DNA of 64,000 bases from Corynebacterium auriscanis (lineage in GTDB: Bacteria; Actinomycetota; Actinomycetes; Mycobacteriales; Mycobacteriaceae): positions 2,276,572-2,340,571 of the forward strand of contig NZ_CP047046.1 of the NCBI RefSeq assembly GCF_030408435.1. Reading direction: 5' to 3'. Shown piece by piece: positions 63,094 through 64,000 of this stretch (the stretch's first letter is position 1; each line of letters begins with the position of its first letter). The notes below the pieces were generated by a model. That model was not told where the DNA came from. It made no database searches and worked only from the letters and a program-made list of their open reading frames with translations. Position numbers and translations under genes: made by a program.

Positions 63094-63585
63094 ATGCCCT
63101 CCGCTGACCGGCCGTATCTAGACAAGAGCCAGCCCGGCACTTACAAAGCCATAGTCGAGGTTTCCAAGGAAGTACGAAAAGCCAGCGAGGCTGTGGGAAT
63201 CGACCGTGCGCTTAGCGAGCTGGTCAACGTACGGGTATCACAGATCAATGGCTGTACCGCCTGCCTGAGTGTCCACTTCCCCGCTGCCCGGCGCGCAGGC
63301 GTATCCCAGCTCAAGCTGGACCTGCTTTCCGCCTGGCGCGATTCGGATGTTTTCACTGAGCGAGAGCGGGCGTGCCTCACTATCGCCGAGGCTCTCACGC
63401 GCCCCGCTGGAGGCGAGCTCACACTGAGTGGCCCAGCGTTGGACTCCGCCATCGCCGAAGCTGCGCAGGTCCTCAACGAGGACGAGTTGGCGGCCGCGCA
63501 GTGGGCAGCTATCGCCATCAATGCGTTCAACCGCATCTCCATCGCGAGCGCCCACCCTCCTTACACAGCAAACTACAAAGAATGA
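63094..63585 (+). CDS. AhpD-like / carboxymuconolactone decarboxylase family protein
   Basis: This 163-residue all-helical protein carries the AhpD redox motif in INGCTACLSVHFPAAR (CxxC plus His, about 50-58). SERACLTIAEALTR-like text (TERERACLTIAEALT) is typical of the alkylhydroperoxidase D/CMD family. It may act as a peroxide-reducing or thiol-disulfide protein. The actual partner is unknown. ATG 63094 has GGAAAGGA upstream. It is co-directional with the pirin and GNAT genes and 68 bp before ramB. Confidence 0.88.
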   Translation: MPSADRPYLDKSQPGTYKAIVEVSKEVRKASEAVGIDRALSELVNVRVSQINGCTACLSVHFPAARRAGVSQLKLDLLSAWRDSDVFTERERACLTIAEALTRPAGGELTLSGPALDSAIAEAAQVLNEDELAAAQWAAIAINAFNRISIASAHPPYTANYKE

Positions 63586-63653
63586 TCAGCACACAGTAGT
63601 TTTCTGTTGCACCAGCGAATTATCCCGGCGCATTCACGCAGTATGCTGTCCAC

Positions 63654-64000
63654 ATGGCTTCCTCACATGTGTTCGTCGGATCTCGCTTGCGCGAGCTGCG
63701 GAAAGACCGCCGGTTATCGCAAGCCGAATTCGCCGACAAACTGGGAATTTCCGCCAGCTACGTCAACCAAATTGAACACAATTCACGCCCTCTGACTGTC
63801 GCTGTACTAGCTAAACTCACTGCGACTTTCGGAGTGGATGCCACTTTCTTTTCTCGGGAAGACGCCACGCGTCTGCTGGCCGAGGTTCAGGACGTGGTTC
63901 ACGATCGGGAAGTGTGCCCAACCCCCGTAGACGTGGCTGAACTCGCGGATCTGGTCCGCAATCACCCCACCTTGGCCCGCGCCATGGTGGAGATGCACTC
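63654..64000 (+). CDS. ramB: RamB, XRE-family regulator of acetate metabolism (5' part)
   Basis: Only the first 115 codons are inside the window. The N-terminal Cro/XRE helix-turn-helix reads [20 protein letters not shown], then [20 protein letters not shown] (about 8-50). [23 protein letters not shown] follows, as I recall for C. glutamicum RamB. RamB represses aceA, the malate synthase gene and others on non-acetate carbon. ATG 63654 is used. In C. glutamicum ramB lies beside sdhC; here it follows aceA. Confidence 0.88.
   Translation, partial: MASSHVFVGSRLRELRKDRRLSQAEFADKLGISASYVNQIEHNSRPLTVAVLAKLTATFGVDATFFSREDATRLLAEVQDVVHDREVCPTPVDVAELADLVRNHPTLARAMVEMH

Overview
This window is chromosomal DNA of a Corynebacterium (Actinobacteria, mycolata). 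The evidence is gene order and content. The sets hemA-hemC-hemD-hemB, proC with a BldC-type HTH gene and a tiny bS22 gene, ppx-regX3-senX3-gpmA, mshA, murB, deoC, sdhCAB and aceA/malate synthase G with ramB lie together much as in Corynebacterium and partly in Mycobacterium. Other support is moderately high GC, frequent GTG/TTG starts, apparently leaderless genes, MenA (menaquinone), mycothiol synthesis and an iron-box (DtxR-like) promoter. I cannot name the species.

Layout. 1-2015: the 3' end of menA, then small membrane proteins (DUF4229, VanZ-like, a coiled-coil protein). 2050-4679: a tight minus-strand operon rmlC-rmlA-phosphotransferase; rmlB lies apart at 10361-11503 and no rmlD is present. 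4872-8734: a siderophore ABC importer (lipoprotein, two permeases, ATPase) behind two DtxR-like sites, divergent from an MHS-family transporter (9013-10320). 11538-27639: a long run of minus-strand genes. It combines system II cytochrome c maturation (ccsB, resB, ccdA, resA) with tetrapyrrole genes (hemL, hemB, fused hemD, hemC, hemA). Inside it sit two unknown membrane proteins and a P-type ATPase homologue that has lost every catalytic motif I could check. hemE and hemY, which accompany hemL in some relatives, are absent here. 27640-38000: a glutaredoxin-like gene, a SerB1-type HAD phosphatase, bS22, an HTH gene, proC, a KPAEKP-repeat membrane protein, ppx, a Cys-rich protein, regX3/senX3, gpmA and a YbjN protein. 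38036-49042: a DUF222/HNH nuclease gene, two non-coding repeat arrays, mshA, fadD, murB, a DUF2505 protein, an LmeA-like protein, deoC and membrane proteins. 49250-64000: sdhCAB plus a small membrane gene, a GH65 phosphorylase with a beta-phosphoglucomutase, the divergent glyoxylate-shunt pair (glcB/aceB and aceA), pirin, a GNAT protein, an AhpD-like protein and the 5' part of ramB.

How it works together. The centre supplies heme and the machinery that attaches it to c-type cytochromes, with nearby siderophore uptake feeding iron. The right end is acetate and C4 metabolism: SDH, isocitrate lyase and malate synthase, with GlxR- and RamB-like sites in their promoters and the RamB regulator next door. 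The senX3-regX3/ppx/gpmA block is the phosphate-response neighbourhood.

Most notable non-genic signals: (1) a dispersed DNA motif, core TTCCGACGCCACCC after a T-rich stretch, found exactly three times, with near-copies, in unrelated genes and intergenic DNA; (2) a 65-bp tandem duplication just upstream of the predicted hemA promoter; (3) 35-bp and 42-bp tandem arrays between the HNH gene and mshA; (4) a 23-bp triplication spanning the murB stop codon. I saw no tRNA, rRNA, CRISPR array, IS element or prophage.
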